64,000 bases of DNA from Arcanobacterium canis (GCF_029625435.1 NZ_CP121208.1:744001-808000); one strand, 5' to 3'. Shown: positions 8,472 through 17,542, counted from the first letter of the stretch. Notes: generated from the letters alone by a model not told the origin. Numbers and translations: made by a program.

Positions 8472-9692
8472 ATGAAAAACTTCAGCAAGATCCTGACCGT
8501 CTCGGCGGCAGCTTTGCTCGCTTTGTCCGCATGTGGGACGAGCACATCGGGTTCGAGCCCGGCCGGTCCGAATAACCAAAAGCCACTCGTATGGTTCAAC
8601 CGCCAGCCATCGAATTCGTCCACGGGCGAGCTTGATAAGGACGCCTTGAACTTCAACGACAAGACCTACTACGTGGGCTTCGATGCCAACAACGGTGCTG
8701 AGCTCCAGGGCCAGATGGTTGCTGACTTCATCAAGGCACACAAGGATATTGTTGATCGCAACGGCGATGGCACGATTGGATACGTTCTCGCAGTCGGCGA
8801 TGTCGGCCATAACGACTCGATTGCCCGTACGCGCGGTGTGCGTAAGGCGCTCGGAACCGGCGTCGAGAAAGACGGCGCAATTCTCTCCGACCCGACCGAA
8901 ACTAACGCTGGTGCAGTCAAGGTAGGCTCGCTTGATAACTTCAAAGTTGAAGAACTCGCTTCGAAGGAAATGAAAACTGGTGCAGGTGCAACCTGGGACG
9001 CTGGAACTGCAGGTGATACGATCACCGCGTGGAGCGGAAAGTTCGGTGACAAGATCGATCTCGTCATTTCGAACAACGATGGCATGGGCATGGCCATGTT
9101 CAACAAGTGGAGCAAGGCTCATAAGGTTCCGACGTTTGGCTACGACGCCAACTCCGATGCAGTGGCAGCCATCAAGGACGGCTACGCTGGCACGATTTCC
9201 CAGCACGCGGACGTCCAGGCTTACCTCACTCTGCGAGTGCTTCGTAACTCCCTCGATGGCAAGGACGTCATGGAAGGCATTTCGAAGAAGGACGAGGCGG
9301 GGAATGTCTTGTCTGAGCAAGACTACAAGTATGTCGAAGCAGAGCGTTCTTTCTATGCGTTGAATATTGCTGTTACGGAAAAGAACTACAAGGATTTCCT
9401 CGATCCAACGGTGATATACAAGCCAGTGAGCAACCAGGTCAAGGCTGAGAAGAAGAAGGTATGGCTCAATATCTACAACTCTGCCGACAACTTCCTCGGT
9501 TCGACCTATCAGCCGCTCCTCCAGAAGTACGACAAACTGCTCAACCTCGATGTTGAATACATTGGCGGCGACGGTCAGACTGAATCGAACGTCACCAACC
9601 GTCTGGGCAACCCGAGCGCCTACGATGCATTCGCCATCAACATGGTCAAGACGGACAACGCATCGTCCTACACCGCGCTGCTGAACCAGTAA
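8472..9692 (+). CDS. mglB: Galactose/glucose-binding lipoprotein (MglB family), circularly permuted
   Basis: A 406-residue lipoprotein (lipobox LALSAC, lipid Cys 21). Compared with E. coli MglB, the order of segments is rotated. Residues about 37-315 match the MglB segment from its residue ~88 to the end: WFNRQP (its N91), DRNGDGTIG (Ca loop), GHNDSIAR (H152, D154, R158), W175 (W183), NNDGMGM (N211), FGYDAN (D236). A Lys-rich linker (316-329) follows. Residues 330-406 then match the canonical N-terminus: WLNIYNSADNF (D14, F16), then AINMVKTDNASSYTALL. Nearly all sugar contacts are present, so the fold should close normally with new ends. The ATG at 8472 is preceded by GAGAGG. The family call is strong; permutation is my reading of the alignment by eye. 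Confidence 0.9.
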   Translation: MKNFSKILTVSAAALLALSACGTSTSGSSPAGPNNQKPLVWFNRQPSNSSTGELDKDALNFNDKTYYVGFDANNGAELQGQMVADFIKAHKDIVDRNGDGTIGYVLAVGDVGHNDSIARTRGVRKALGTGVEKDGAILSDPTETNAGAVKVGSLDNFKVEELASKEMKTGAGATWDAGTAGDTITAWSGKFGDKIDLVISNNDGMGMAMFNKWSKAHKVPTFGYDANSDAVAAIKDGYAGTISQHADVQAYLTLRVLRNSLDGKDVMEGISKKDEAGNVLSEQDYKYVEAERSFYALNIAVTEKNYKDFLDPTVIYKPVSNQVKAEKKKVWLNIYNSADNFLGSTYQPLLQKYDKLLNLDVEYIGGDGQTESNVTNRLGNPSAYDAFAINMVKTDNASSYTALLNQ

Positions 9693-9717
9693 GTACTGGC
9701 CAAAGACATCAACATAT

Positions 9718-9746
9718 GTGGGGGCTAGGACTGACCTGGCCCCCAC
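9718..9746 (+). repeat. Intercistronic hairpin between mglB and mglA
   Basis: GTGGGGGCTAGG (9718-9729) pairs with CCTGGCCCCCAC (9735-9746), twelve pairs including one G-U, with a five-base loop and no T-run after it. Such hairpins after a binding-protein gene usually protect the upstream message or reduce read-through, so that more binding protein is made than ATPase and permease. Confidence 0.7.
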
Positions 9747-9766
9747 TGCCAAACGAAAGCACAAAA

Positions 9767-11275
9767 ATGACAGACATCAATGACGATTACGTCTTGTCGA
9801 TCCGAGGAATGTCAAAGTCATTCGGGCGCAATAAGGTGCTCGATCACATTGACTTCAATGTCAAACGTGGCTCCATCATTGGACTCATGGGCGAGAATGG
9901 CGCTGGAAAATCCACGATGATGAAGTGCCTTTTCGGTACCTACCAAAAGGACGAAGGCGACATCACCCTCGATGGACACCCCGTAGCATTCACCGGTCCC
10001 AAGGAAGCGCTAGAAAATGGAATTGCGATGGTTCACCAGGAGCTTAACCAGGCTCTTGAACGCTCCGTCGTTGACAACCTCTTTCTCGGACGCTACCCAA
10101 CCACAGCCCTGGGAACCATCGATGAAACTCGTATGCGCAAGGAAGCAGCAGACTTGTTCCGCCAGCTTGGCATGACAGTCGATCTGACTCAACCCATGCG
10201 CAAGATGTCGGTCTCTCAGCGGCAAATGTGCGAGATCGCTAAAGCGATTTCCTATCGCTCGCAGGTGATCGTGCTCGACGAGCCGACGTCGTCACTCACC
10301 GAACCTGAAGTACGCAAGTTGTTTTCCATGATGCGCAAGCTGCGTGACGACGGAATTTCCCTGGTTTACATCTCGCATAAGATGGACGAGATCTTTGAAA
10401 TTTGTGACCAGGTATCTGTTCTTCGCGATGGAAAACTCGTGATGACCAAAGATACGACTGAGACGAATATGAGTGAACTGATCACTGCAATGGTGGGCCG
10501 TTCCCTCGATAATCGCTACCCCGAAGTCGATAACACCCCAGGTGATCCAATTCTCTCGATCAAGCATCTGTCAACGAAGTTTGCGCCGTTGATTAAGGAC
10601 ATCACTTTCGACGTTCGCCAAGGAGAAATTTTTGGCCTCTATGGACTTGTCGGAGCTGGACGAACCGAGCTTTTGGAGACAATCTTTGGTGTGCGTACCC
10701 GCGCGACTGGCCGGGTGTACTACCGCGACAAATTGATGAATTTCGATAAGCCGCGTGACGCAATCGATTCTGGATTTGCCTTGATCACAGAAGAACGTAA
10801 GGCTGACGGTCTGTTCCTCAAAGGTGACCTCACATTTAATACGACGATTGCGAATCTTCCTGCCTACAAACGCGCTGCCATGTTGTCGGATCGCAAGATG
10901 CAAGCGGCAACGGTTGCAGAAATCCGTACGATGCATACCAAGACAACCGGACCTGAAGAGTTGATCTCGGCATTGTCGGGTGGCAACCAGCAGAAAGTCA
11001 TTTTCGGGCGATGGCTTGAACGCGAGCCCAACGTTTTCATGATGGATGAGCCGACGCGAGGCATCGACGTCGGCGCGAAGTACGAAATCTACGAGCTGAT
11101 CATCAAGATGGCCAAGCAAGGACGCACAGTGATCTTGGTCAGCTCCGAGATGCCGGAGATCCTCGGCATTACCAACAGGATCGCGGTGATGTCTGGCGGC
11201 CGACTCGCTGGCATTGTCAACACCAAAGAGACGAACCAAGAAGAGCTGCTAAAGCTCAGTGCAAAGTATCTGTGA
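9767..11275 (+). CDS. mglA: Galactose ABC transporter ATPase with two nucleotide-binding domains
   Basis: A 502-residue tandem ABC ATPase of the sugar CUT2 class. The first domain has Walker A GENGAGKS, signature VSQRQMCEIAKA and Walker B VIVLDEPTSSL. The second has the degenerate P-loop GLVGAGRTE typical of this class, LSGGNQQKVIFGRWL and MMDEPTRGIDVG. Length matches E. coli MglA. The start at 9767 (MTDINDD) is chosen because the protein family begins there; an earlier in-frame ATG at 9716 would overlap the mglB-mglA hairpin. It drives import through the MglC permease encoded 13 bases downstream. Confidence 0.95.
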   Translation: MTDINDDYVLSIRGMSKSFGRNKVLDHIDFNVKRGSIIGLMGENGAGKSTMMKCLFGTYQKDEGDITLDGHPVAFTGPKEALENGIAMVHQELNQALERSVVDNLFLGRYPTTALGTIDETRMRKEAADLFRQLGMTVDLTQPMRKMSVSQRQMCEIAKAISYRSQVIVLDEPTSSLTEPEVRKLFSMMRKLRDDGISLVYISHKMDEIFEICDQVSVLRDGKLVMTKDTTETNMSELITAMVGRSLDNRYPEVDNTPGDPILSIKHLSTKFAPLIKDITFDVRQGEIFGLYGLVGAGRTELLETIFGVRTRATGRVYYRDKLMNFDKPRDAIDSGFALITEERKADGLFLKGDLTFNTTIANLPAYKRAAMLSDRKMQAATVAEIRTMHTKTTGPEELISALSGGNQQKVIFGRWLEREPNVFMMDEPTRGIDVGAKYEIYELIIKMAKQGRTVILVSSEMPEILGITNRIAVMSGGRLAGIVNTKETNQEELLKLSAKYL

Positions 11276-11288
11276 GAAAGGCAAGTAC

Positions 11289-12947
11289 ATGAGCATCCTG
11301 TCTTATGAGAAGGAAGAGCAGCTCCTCGAACCAGTCAAGGAGCATGTCGGAAAGATCCAAGCGCAGATTGATGCGTTGCGTGCTGACGGGACAACGAAAG
11401 TGACGCGTTTGCAGCACCAACTGCGAACGTTGAAAGCTGATCGGACACTGTCGAAAGAAGAAAAAGCTGAGATTCGCAAACAAGACGAAGCCGAGCTCGC
11501 TGCTGCGCGTAAAGTCCAAGCCCAGAACAAGGCAAAAATTGCGAAGTTAGTGAGCGAAGCCGAAGCGTACCTTGACAAGAATTACGACAAGCAATATTTC
11601 ACCCATGTTGAAGAGTCAGTCGTCAATGAGAAGAAAGCAGCCAAGGCACAGTACGAAGCTGCGCTTCTTGAACTAAAAGCTGAGCATGAGCACAACGTCA
11701 AGAAGCTCAATGCCGCTGGCGGTTCTGAGCTTAAGCAAGAGCTCAAGGACGAGAATTTCGTTTACAAGAATCGCCAATACGATGCCAAGACTCAGATGAA
11801 GAATCAGATTCAAGCCGCCAAGGATCGTCGTCATGCGGCTGTGTCGGAGAAGTTCCACATGATCGACATGCTGCGAAACTCCAACTTCACGTTGACGCAG
11901 TCGATGGCGCAGAAGTGGGAAAACTACCGCTATTCTTTCAACCGTCGCCAGTTCTTGCTTAAGAACGGCTTGTACATCGTCATCGTCCTGATCTTCATCG
12001 CACTGGCGATCATCGCCCCGATTGTGAAGAACGTTGACCTTTTCACCACGCAAAATGTGCTCAATATTTTGCAGCAGGCCTCCCCGCGTATGTTCCTCGC
12101 CTTGGGCGTCGCCGGCCTGATCTTGCTCACCGGCACAGACCTGTCTATTGGACGAATGGTGGGCATGGGCATGGTTATTGCTACTGTTGTGATGCATAAG
12201 GGGCCGAATACGGGAAGTGTCTTCGGTATCGTCTTCGATTTTTCATCGGTTCCTCTCGGGATCCGAATTGTTGGCGCATTGATTGCATGTGTCATCGCAA
12301 CCACTGCGTTTACGATGATCGCCGGATTCTTCACCGCACGATTCAAGATGCACCCGTTCGTGTCAACGATGGCGAACATGCTCATTATTTTTGGTCTTGT
12401 CACTTACGCGACGAAGGGCGTGTCCTTCGGTGCAATTGAAGCTGATATCCCGAAGATGATTGTTCCGAATGTTTCGGGATTCCCCACCATTATTCTCTGG
12501 GCAGTTGCGGCCACAGTTGTTGTGTGGGTCATTTGGAACAAGACGACGTTCGGTAAGAACCTGTACGCAGTTGGTGGTAACCCTGAAGCCGCTGCAGTTT
12601 CAGGCATTTCAGTGTTCAAGGTGACGATGGGTGCCTTCATTCTGGCTGGTATCCTCTACGGTTTCGGATCCTGGCTTGAGGCCGCACGCATGTACGGATC
12701 TGGTTCGGCTGCTTACGGCCAAGGCTGGGACATGGACGCAATTGCCGCGTGTGTGGTTGGTGGCGTATCTTTCACCGGTGGCATCGGCAAGATCTCCGGC
12801 GTCGTCGTCGGTGTGCTGATCTTTACCGGTTTGACGTACTCGCTGACGATCCTCGGAATCGATACGAACCTTCAGTTTGTCTTCGAAGGAATCATCATCC
12901 TCGCTGCTGTCACGCTTGATTCGCTCAAGTATGTTCAGAAGAAGTGA
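11289..12947 (+). CDS. mglC: Galactose ABC transporter permease with long N-terminal coiled-coil extension
   Basis: A 552-residue protein. Residues about 217-552 are a normal MglC/CUT2 permease: first membrane segment LYIVIVLIFIALAIIAP, then AGLILLTGTDLSIGRMVGMG, GNPEAAAVSGI and ACVVGGVSFTGGIGKISG. Residues 1 to about 215 are extra: highly charged, rich in Lys, Glu, Ala and Gln, with long heptad-like stretches (VKEHVGKIQAQIDALRADG, EKAEIRKQDEAELAAARK) and no signal peptide, so probably a cytoplasmic coiled coil. E. coli MglC, at about 336 residues, has nothing comparable. The start at 11289 has AGAAAGG upstream. The extension could contact the ATPase or another cytoplasmic partner; that is a guess. 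Confidence 0.92.
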   Translation: MSILSYEKEEQLLEPVKEHVGKIQAQIDALRADGTTKVTRLQHQLRTLKADRTLSKEEKAEIRKQDEAELAAARKVQAQNKAKIAKLVSEAEAYLDKNYDKQYFTHVEESVVNEKKAAKAQYEAALLELKAEHEHNVKKLNAAGGSELKQELKDENFVYKNRQYDAKTQMKNQIQAAKDRRHAAVSEKFHMIDMLRNSNFTLTQSMAQKWENYRYSFNRRQFLLKNGLYIVIVLIFIALAIIAPIVKNVDLFTTQNVLNILQQASPRMFLALGVAGLILLTGTDLSIGRMVGMGMVIATVVMHKGPNTGSVFGIVFDFSSVPLGIRIVGALIACVIATTAFTMIAGFFTARFKMHPFVSTMANMLIIFGLVTYATKGVSFGAIEADIPKMIVPNVSGFPTIILWAVAATVVVWVIWNKTTFGKNLYAVGGNPEAAAVSGISVFKVTMGAFILAGILYGFGSWLEAARMYGSGSAAYGQGWDMDAIAACVVGGVSFTGGIGKISGVVVGVLIFTGLTYSLTILGIDTNLQFVFEGIIILAAVTLDSLKYVQKK

Positions 12948-12959
12948 GCCTTAATGCTC

Positions 12960-12989
12960 AGTGGCGCCAGGGGTACCCCTGGCGCCACT
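12960..12989. terminator. Bidirectional terminator between mglC and the rhodanese gene
   Basis: A perfect inverted repeat AGTGGCGCCAGGG / CCCTGGCGCCACT with a GTAC loop lies between two convergent genes. It can fold in either transcript. Confidence 0.8.
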
Positions 12990-13003
12990 TAGCATATTGT
13001 CTA

Positions 13004-13339
13004 TTATTCGACCTTGTAGCCTGCGCTTTTCCACGCCACAAAACCGCCGTATACCGATGTTGCCTCCACGCCGAGTTTATTGAGCTTACGTGCAACATCT
13101 AAAGAAGTGCGTCCGTCCTGGCACATCACGATGAGGGGAGAACCATCAGGAAGTTGCGTGGTTGGCCGAAAAAGGCGCGCCTTGGGCAGATGGATCGAGC
13201 TCGGGACATGGCCTTTGTTCCACTCAATGATTTCGCGGATATCGACGACGGGCGCGCCAGCTGAGTGTGCGGCGGCTGCCTGTGCGACGGTGAGCTGTGG
13301 GTTTTTCCCACCCGGAAAAATAAAATCAAAGAACCCCAT
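13004..13339 (-). CDS. Single-domain rhodanese-like protein
   Basis: A 111-residue cytoplasmic protein made of one rhodanese domain (VVDIREIIEWNKGHVPSSIHLP). The catalytic Cys sits in the loop CQDGRTS, and the C-terminal VYGGFVAWKSAGY is typical. Such proteins carry persulfide sulfur, but the acceptor cannot be told from sequence. It has no signal peptide. The 27-base gap to the MprF-like gene on the same strand suggests co-transcription with the lipid genes upstream, without a clear functional tie. Confidence 0.9.
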   Translation of the reverse strand: MGFFDFIFPGGKNPQLTVAQAAAAHSAGAPVVDIREIIEWNKGHVPSSIHLPKARLFRPTTQLPDGSPLIVMCQDGRTSLDVARKLNKLGVEATSVYGGFVAWKSAGYKVE

Positions 13340-13366
13340 GCGGCTACTCTACGTGATTGACAAGTT

Positions 13367-16012
13367 TTACTCTGAGCGAGCCGCCTCGGCGACGATCTGC
13401 GCAACAGTGTCGCTGCCCAGGACAGCGATTGCCTCCTCAGGGGCAGGAAGCCCTCGATGGATCGCCTTGATCACGGCATCGCGAGCCTCAACCTCGGCGC
13501 GACGGCGAGCTTTGTTTTCCTCGTCAATCTTGGCCTGCTTTTGTGCTTCGAAGTAAACGCGGACAATTTCAGCAACACCCTTTGGACCCAGTTCAGGCAG
13601 ATAACAATGCGAAATCGCCATGCCGATTTTGCCCAGTGCCAGTTCGTCGTCGTACGCCAGATACCAACCGTGATGGTCGGGATTGAACTTGTACTTCGAG
13701 CTTGCAAGTGAGCGGAACCCGTAGAGTGGCTCAATAAGCGCACCGGTGCGTTCCAAGACGACGTCGAGGAACGATGGATTAGCTATCGCTTTGCTTCGGG
13801 CGAGAGGAGCACCTGACAGCGACACCCACTTCAGGCCCAGCTCATCCATCTTCGGAACTGACTCACCAAGCAAAAACTCGACCACCGAACGCCAACCGTC
13901 GGAATCTCGTCGCATAAAATCGAGCGTGTATCCCACGAGCCGACCACCTTCGTAGACAGGAAGCCACGACGTGATTCCATGAAGATGACGAGATTGATCC
14001 ACCGCAAGCATCATCTTGGTGCCCGGGATCTTTAATTCGTCGAGAGATCCGAGGGTGAAACCCATTTCTGGTAGTGCCTTCTCAGCAACCCATTGCTCAG
14101 ACAGTGCTGTGACGCGGGCGCGCATATCAATATCGAGGCTTTCCCAATCCGTCCAGATTGCTTCGATACCTTCTTTTTTCGCATTGTTCTTGGCGGTTCG
14201 AACGTTTTGGAATTTCTTCCCAGTAAATTTGGTGTCGGCGCTCAGCACGCCTTCTTCAGCAACATGGAGTTTCTTGAAGCCAGGGCGAGTGAACTCCTCA
14301 TTTACCGAATACCAGGCGATTTGCCACCCTTGTTTCTGGACAAAATCTTCGAAGGCGCTCGCAAGTACGTGACGGTCGGCGTCGGTCGGAAGCGTATCGG
14401 CCACCGACATCGACTCGTCATCGTGGGCCAACGACTCGCTGTGACCGGCGAAAACTGGGCCACCAAGTGTTACCGCCACGCCATTAGACACGCGGTAGGC
14501 GACGTAGCCTAGCTCATGGAAGAAGTAAGAGTTCCCCTCCCACAGAGTCATGAATGATAAGTGATCGCCGGTTCCATGTTCAAGAATTTGGCGTGCTTTA
14601 ATGCGGTCATTGAAACGAAGCTCCGAATGAGAATCAACCACGAGGAAATACAGCGCAATGGCGACGAGTACCCAAAATATTGTTCCGGTCCAGATGAACG
14701 AGAACCAAGCTCCTGCTCCGGCTGGGACGTTCCCCAGCGGCAGAAGGATCGAGGCGATGGGAGGAAGAAGTCGGACGAAGAATTCTCCGAAAGCTTGGCT
14801 CGCTCCGATCTCTGGCGTGAATTGGGTAGCGAAGACTGCGGTACCGATGAACCAGATTGCCGCGGCTGCCATGATTCCGCCGACGACGAAGACGATAGCT
14901 TGAGTATGTGCCTTTGATGATGTGCGCACTGTATAGAGTTTGCGCGTAGCGAGCAACGCCAGAAGGACGACAAACCATGGGATGAGTGAAAACGCTGTCA
15001 GGGCAAGAACAGTGGAGAGATCGCCGTAGAGAAGGCCAATCTGAATGAACTGAATGATGACGATCGCTATTGTGGCGAGGGTTGACATGATGCCACCGAT
15101 CCAGACTGCTCGCTTCGCACGTACGAGACCCCACGCGAAAATCAGCTGGATGAGGACAGGAATGATGTTGGCGATCGTGTTGCTTATTCCCTCGAAAGCC
15201 ACAAGTTGATCCATGGCCGCGCACCGTGCCATGTCGTTCGATGTGCATGCCCAGTCTGCGTGGAATGCCAGTGCATAGGGCTGCCAAATAAGGAAGTTTG
15301 CGTCTGAGAATAGTCCCGATGCTGTTGGATGAGTACCGATGAGCACAGGAGCAATCGCTACTGCTCCAAAAAGCACCGCGACGAGGACTCGCCGTTCACG
15401 GGCGGAGGACTGACGAAGAGTGCGCATTCGTGGGAACCCGAGGCCAGCAACAAGCGATCCCGCGGTAATTCCTCCAATCACGGAGATAAAAGCCACGGTG
15501 TTTGTGACGTTTCCGAGGAACAGTGTCTGTGTTGCTGTGATAACGAAACCGGCCAGACGCAATCGCCGTTTCCACACAGCAGGCATAAATGCCGTGGCAA
15601 ACATCGACGTACCAAAAATCCATGCACCGGGTGAGAGGAGGTAATCTGCCGTTCCGGCAGTGGCGATAGATTCCAGATACGGCGCGCTCACATGGGCAAA
15701 CCATAGGCCGAATGGGGCGAAAATGACATGCGTAGCCAGGGAAAGCAATGCGAAGCGAGCGGAGCCGAGAGTGCGTTCCGCTATGAAGCCCAATGTCAGA
15801 ATGCCGGCGCTTGCGCCGATCACTCCTTGGAAGGTCGCCGAGGTCAACCCCGAGGAGAATATGTGAAGGAAATTGAGATCGCCGGTCGCCCGCAGTCCGA
15901 ATGTGTGCCTGAGAGCGAGATGATCACCGCCTTGAGACGCCCATAAAGCCCATAGTGCGGCCAATAATATGATGGAAACAGGTGCCTTCTTTATGAGCGC
16001 CATAAATTTCAC
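13367..16012 (-). CDS. MprF-like membrane protein with DUF2156 aminoacyl-lipid synthase domain
   Basis: An 881-residue protein. Residues 1 to about 490 contain many hydrophobic segments, including a first block (about 45-215) reminiscent of rhomboid-like folds (IGASAGILTLGF), for which I claim no protease activity. The C-terminal third matches the DUF2156 catalytic domain of MprF-type enzymes: FTGKKFQNVRTAKNNAKKEG, PVYEGGRLVGYTLDFMRR and the terminal YGFRSLASSKYKFNP. These enzymes move an amino acid from aminoacyl-tRNA to a membrane lipid such as phosphatidylglycerol. A membrane esterase gene overlaps its start by four bases. The amino acid and lipid used cannot be read from sequence. Confidence 0.8.
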   Translation of the reverse strand: MKFMALIKKAPVSIILLAALWALWASQGGDHLALRHTFGLRATGDLNFLHIFSSGLTSATFQGVIGASAGILTLGFIAERTLGSARFALLSLATHVIFAPFGLWFAHVSAPYLESIATAGTADYLLSPGAWIFGTSMFATAFMPAVWKRRLRLAGFVITATQTLFLGNVTNTVAFISVIGGITAGSLVAGLGFPRMRTLRQSSARERRVLVAVLFGAVAIAPVLIGTHPTASGLFSDANFLIWQPYALAFHADWACTSNDMARCAAMDQLVAFEGISNTIANIIPVLIQLIFAWGLVRAKRAVWIGGIMSTLATIAIVIIQFIQIGLLYGDLSTVLALTAFSLIPWFVVLLALLATRKLYTVRTSSKAHTQAIVFVVGGIMAAAAIWFIGTAVFATQFTPEIGASQAFGEFFVRLLPPIASILLPLGNVPAGAGAWFSFIWTGTIFWVLVAIALYFLVVDSHSELRFNDRIKARQILEHGTGDHLSFMTLWEGNSYFFHELGYVAYRVSNGVAVTLGGPVFAGHSESLAHDDESMSVADTLPTDADRHVLASAFEDFVQKQGWQIAWYSVNEEFTRPGFKKLHVAEEGVLSADTKFTGKKFQNVRTAKNNAKKEGIEAIWTDWESLDIDMRARVTALSEQWVAEKALPEMGFTLGSLDELKIPGTKMMLAVDQSRHLHGITSWLPVYEGGRLVGYTLDFMRRDSDGWRSVVEFLLGESVPKMDELGLKWVSLSGAPLARSKAIANPSFLDVVLERTGALIEPLYGFRSLASSKYKFNPDHHGWYLAYDDELALGKIGMAISHCYLPELGPKGVAEIVRVYFEAQKQAKIDEENKARRRAEVEARDAVIKAIHRGLPAPEEAIAVLGSDTVAQIVAEAARSE

Positions 16013-17268
16013 TTCAGACCTCCGATTGTTTCAGCAGCGTAGGGGAGTGCCTCGGCAAAGGCCGCCCGCCATACGTCAAAACTGTGCCCGCCTGGGATTG
16101 TATGCGTCTGGACGTTCATCCCGGCCATTATCGCGAGGCGTGCCAAGTATTCTTGTGCGGCAATTGCCTTTGGGTCATCAGTACCAGAGAAGAATAGGCC
16201 ACGACCTCCGGTGAGATTGGGAGATCCCTTTTCGGCAGCCATCGCCAGTACATGCGCCGGATCAGCAGCTTCCCAAGCTGACTGATCTCCGCCAAAGAGG
16301 GAATCGACTGTTTGTTGCTTTGAGCCGGTAAGGAGGGTTTTATCTCCCGAAAAACTCAAAAATGCACCGTATGTTCCTGGGGCGGTGGTGGCAATCTGAA
16401 CGGAACACGTCGCTCCGTATGAGAGCCCGCCGATTGACCATGTATGTTGATTGTCGGTGACGCGGAAATACTTCTTGAGCAAAGCTGGTACGTCTTGCGT
16501 CAGATAAGTATGGACTTTCAGATCCGGGCCATCGACGCAGCCGGGGTTTCCAGTCAGAGATCCTGTTCCATCGACTGAGATGATGATGGGGGACACCCCC
16601 TGATGCTTGATCTGGTAAGCGTCTGCTGCTGAAGCGGCATCACCGGCGGTGAACCATTGATCAGGACTTCCTGGATTCCCTGCCAGTAATACGACGACGG
16701 GGAATGGAGTTGTCGAGGAGAAATACGCAGGAGGGATGTACGCAACTGCGTCACGAGCGGGGAAAGCCGATACTGGTCCCTCGAATGGAACGGAAACAAG
16801 CGCTCCAACTTTTCTTCCGTCATTGACTGGCGCGGAGGTTAGCTTTGAAAACTCCTCGTAATTCATCCGCACAACATTTGTTGGAGGGAGGAAAGATGCA
16901 GGATTCGTGTATTCCTTATAAGTCAGATTCGCGACGAGGAAAGTGAGGCCTGCGCTGACAAGGGTAAGAAAGAAAAATTTGAACCGCGCGCCTTGCACCA
17001 CCGCGAATGCAACGATAGTGAACATTGTTCCGAACGTTGCAATGAAAAGATTCCACGGGACTTCTCCTGGCCAGGGGTTTGGCCACACAAAGAAACCGAA
17101 TACGGCGATCGCATCAACTATGGCTGCTATGGACAATGCAACCCAGGCACGTCGAGGGTGAGTACGGAAAGCGAGTGTGCAGGCGCTTATCGTGGTTGCA
17201 GCAACGAGAGTCCAGATCACAATTTGTGCAGCGAGATCGGTGAGTGGAAATTTCCAGAAAAAGTCCAT
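16009..17268 (-). CDS. Membrane-anchored esterase, alpha/beta-hydrolase fold
   Basis: About 419 residues: several membrane segments in the first 125, then an esterase-D-like alpha/beta hydrolase outside the membrane. The nucleophile Ser lies in GGLSYGATCS, and the catalytic His probably in GGHSFDVW near the end. It overlaps the MprF-like gene. In Pseudomonas aeruginosa an alanyl-phosphatidylglycerol synthase is paired with a periplasmic hydrolase (PA0920 and PA0919), so this enzyme may trim aminoacylated lipid; that is by analogy only, and mycolyltransferase-like or general esterase roles remain open. The start is uncertain: ATG at 17268 or TTG at 17298. Confidence 0.75.
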   Translation of the reverse strand: MDFFWKFPLTDLAAQIVIWTLVAATTISACTLAFRTHPRRAWVALSIAAIVDAIAVFGFFVWPNPWPGEVPWNLFIATFGTMFTIVAFAVVQGARFKFFFLTLVSAGLTFLVANLTYKEYTNPASFLPPTNVVRMNYEEFSKLTSAPVNDGRKVGALVSVPFEGPVSAFPARDAVAYIPPAYFSSTTPFPVVVLLAGNPGSPDQWFTAGDAASAADAYQIKHQGVSPIIISVDGTGSLTGNPGCVDGPDLKVHTYLTQDVPALLKKYFRVTDNQHTWSIGGLSYGATCSVQIATTAPGTYGAFLSFSGDKTLLTGSKQQTVDSLFGGDQSAWEAADPAHVLAMAAEKGSPNLTGGRGLFFSGTDDPKAIAAQEYLARLAIMAGMNVQTHTIPGGHSFDVWRAAFAEALPYAAETIGGLK

Positions 17269-17477
17269 GGGGCAATTATCTCGCACTGGTAGCACCAAAA
17301 TTGTGCATCCGTGGTTGGAAATTTGTGGTGTATGAAACCCGTGTTTCCACGTATGCAGGATGAGATAGTGGAATGATCGCCAAAAAATGTCATAGGGGCA
17401 TGAAAAGCTTGAGATATCTCAGTAAACGGAGGGAAATGACCCATGACGAATAATCAAGTGCAGTGTAATAAACAAAA

Positions 17478-17522
17478 AGCGTGGGGACATATGTTCCCAA
17501 AGGAAACCTATGTCCCCACGCT
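17478..17522 (-). terminator. Terminator of the purine nucleoside phosphorylase gene
   Basis: A perfect 14-base stem (17478-17491 with 17509-17522) is followed, on the minus strand, by TTTTTGTT. It lies 20 bases beyond the deoD stop. Confidence 0.85.
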
Positions 17523-17542
17523 ATATATGGTCTATGCCAAGA

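Noticed and set aside
8445-9764. 439-residue minus-strand frame over mglB
   Set aside because: It is the exact antisense of a well-supported coding gene and shows no recognisable motif.
17269-17542. Small plus-strand gene starting near 17443
   Set aside because: The frame runs through the deoD terminator hairpin and into antisense deoD; no family resemblance.
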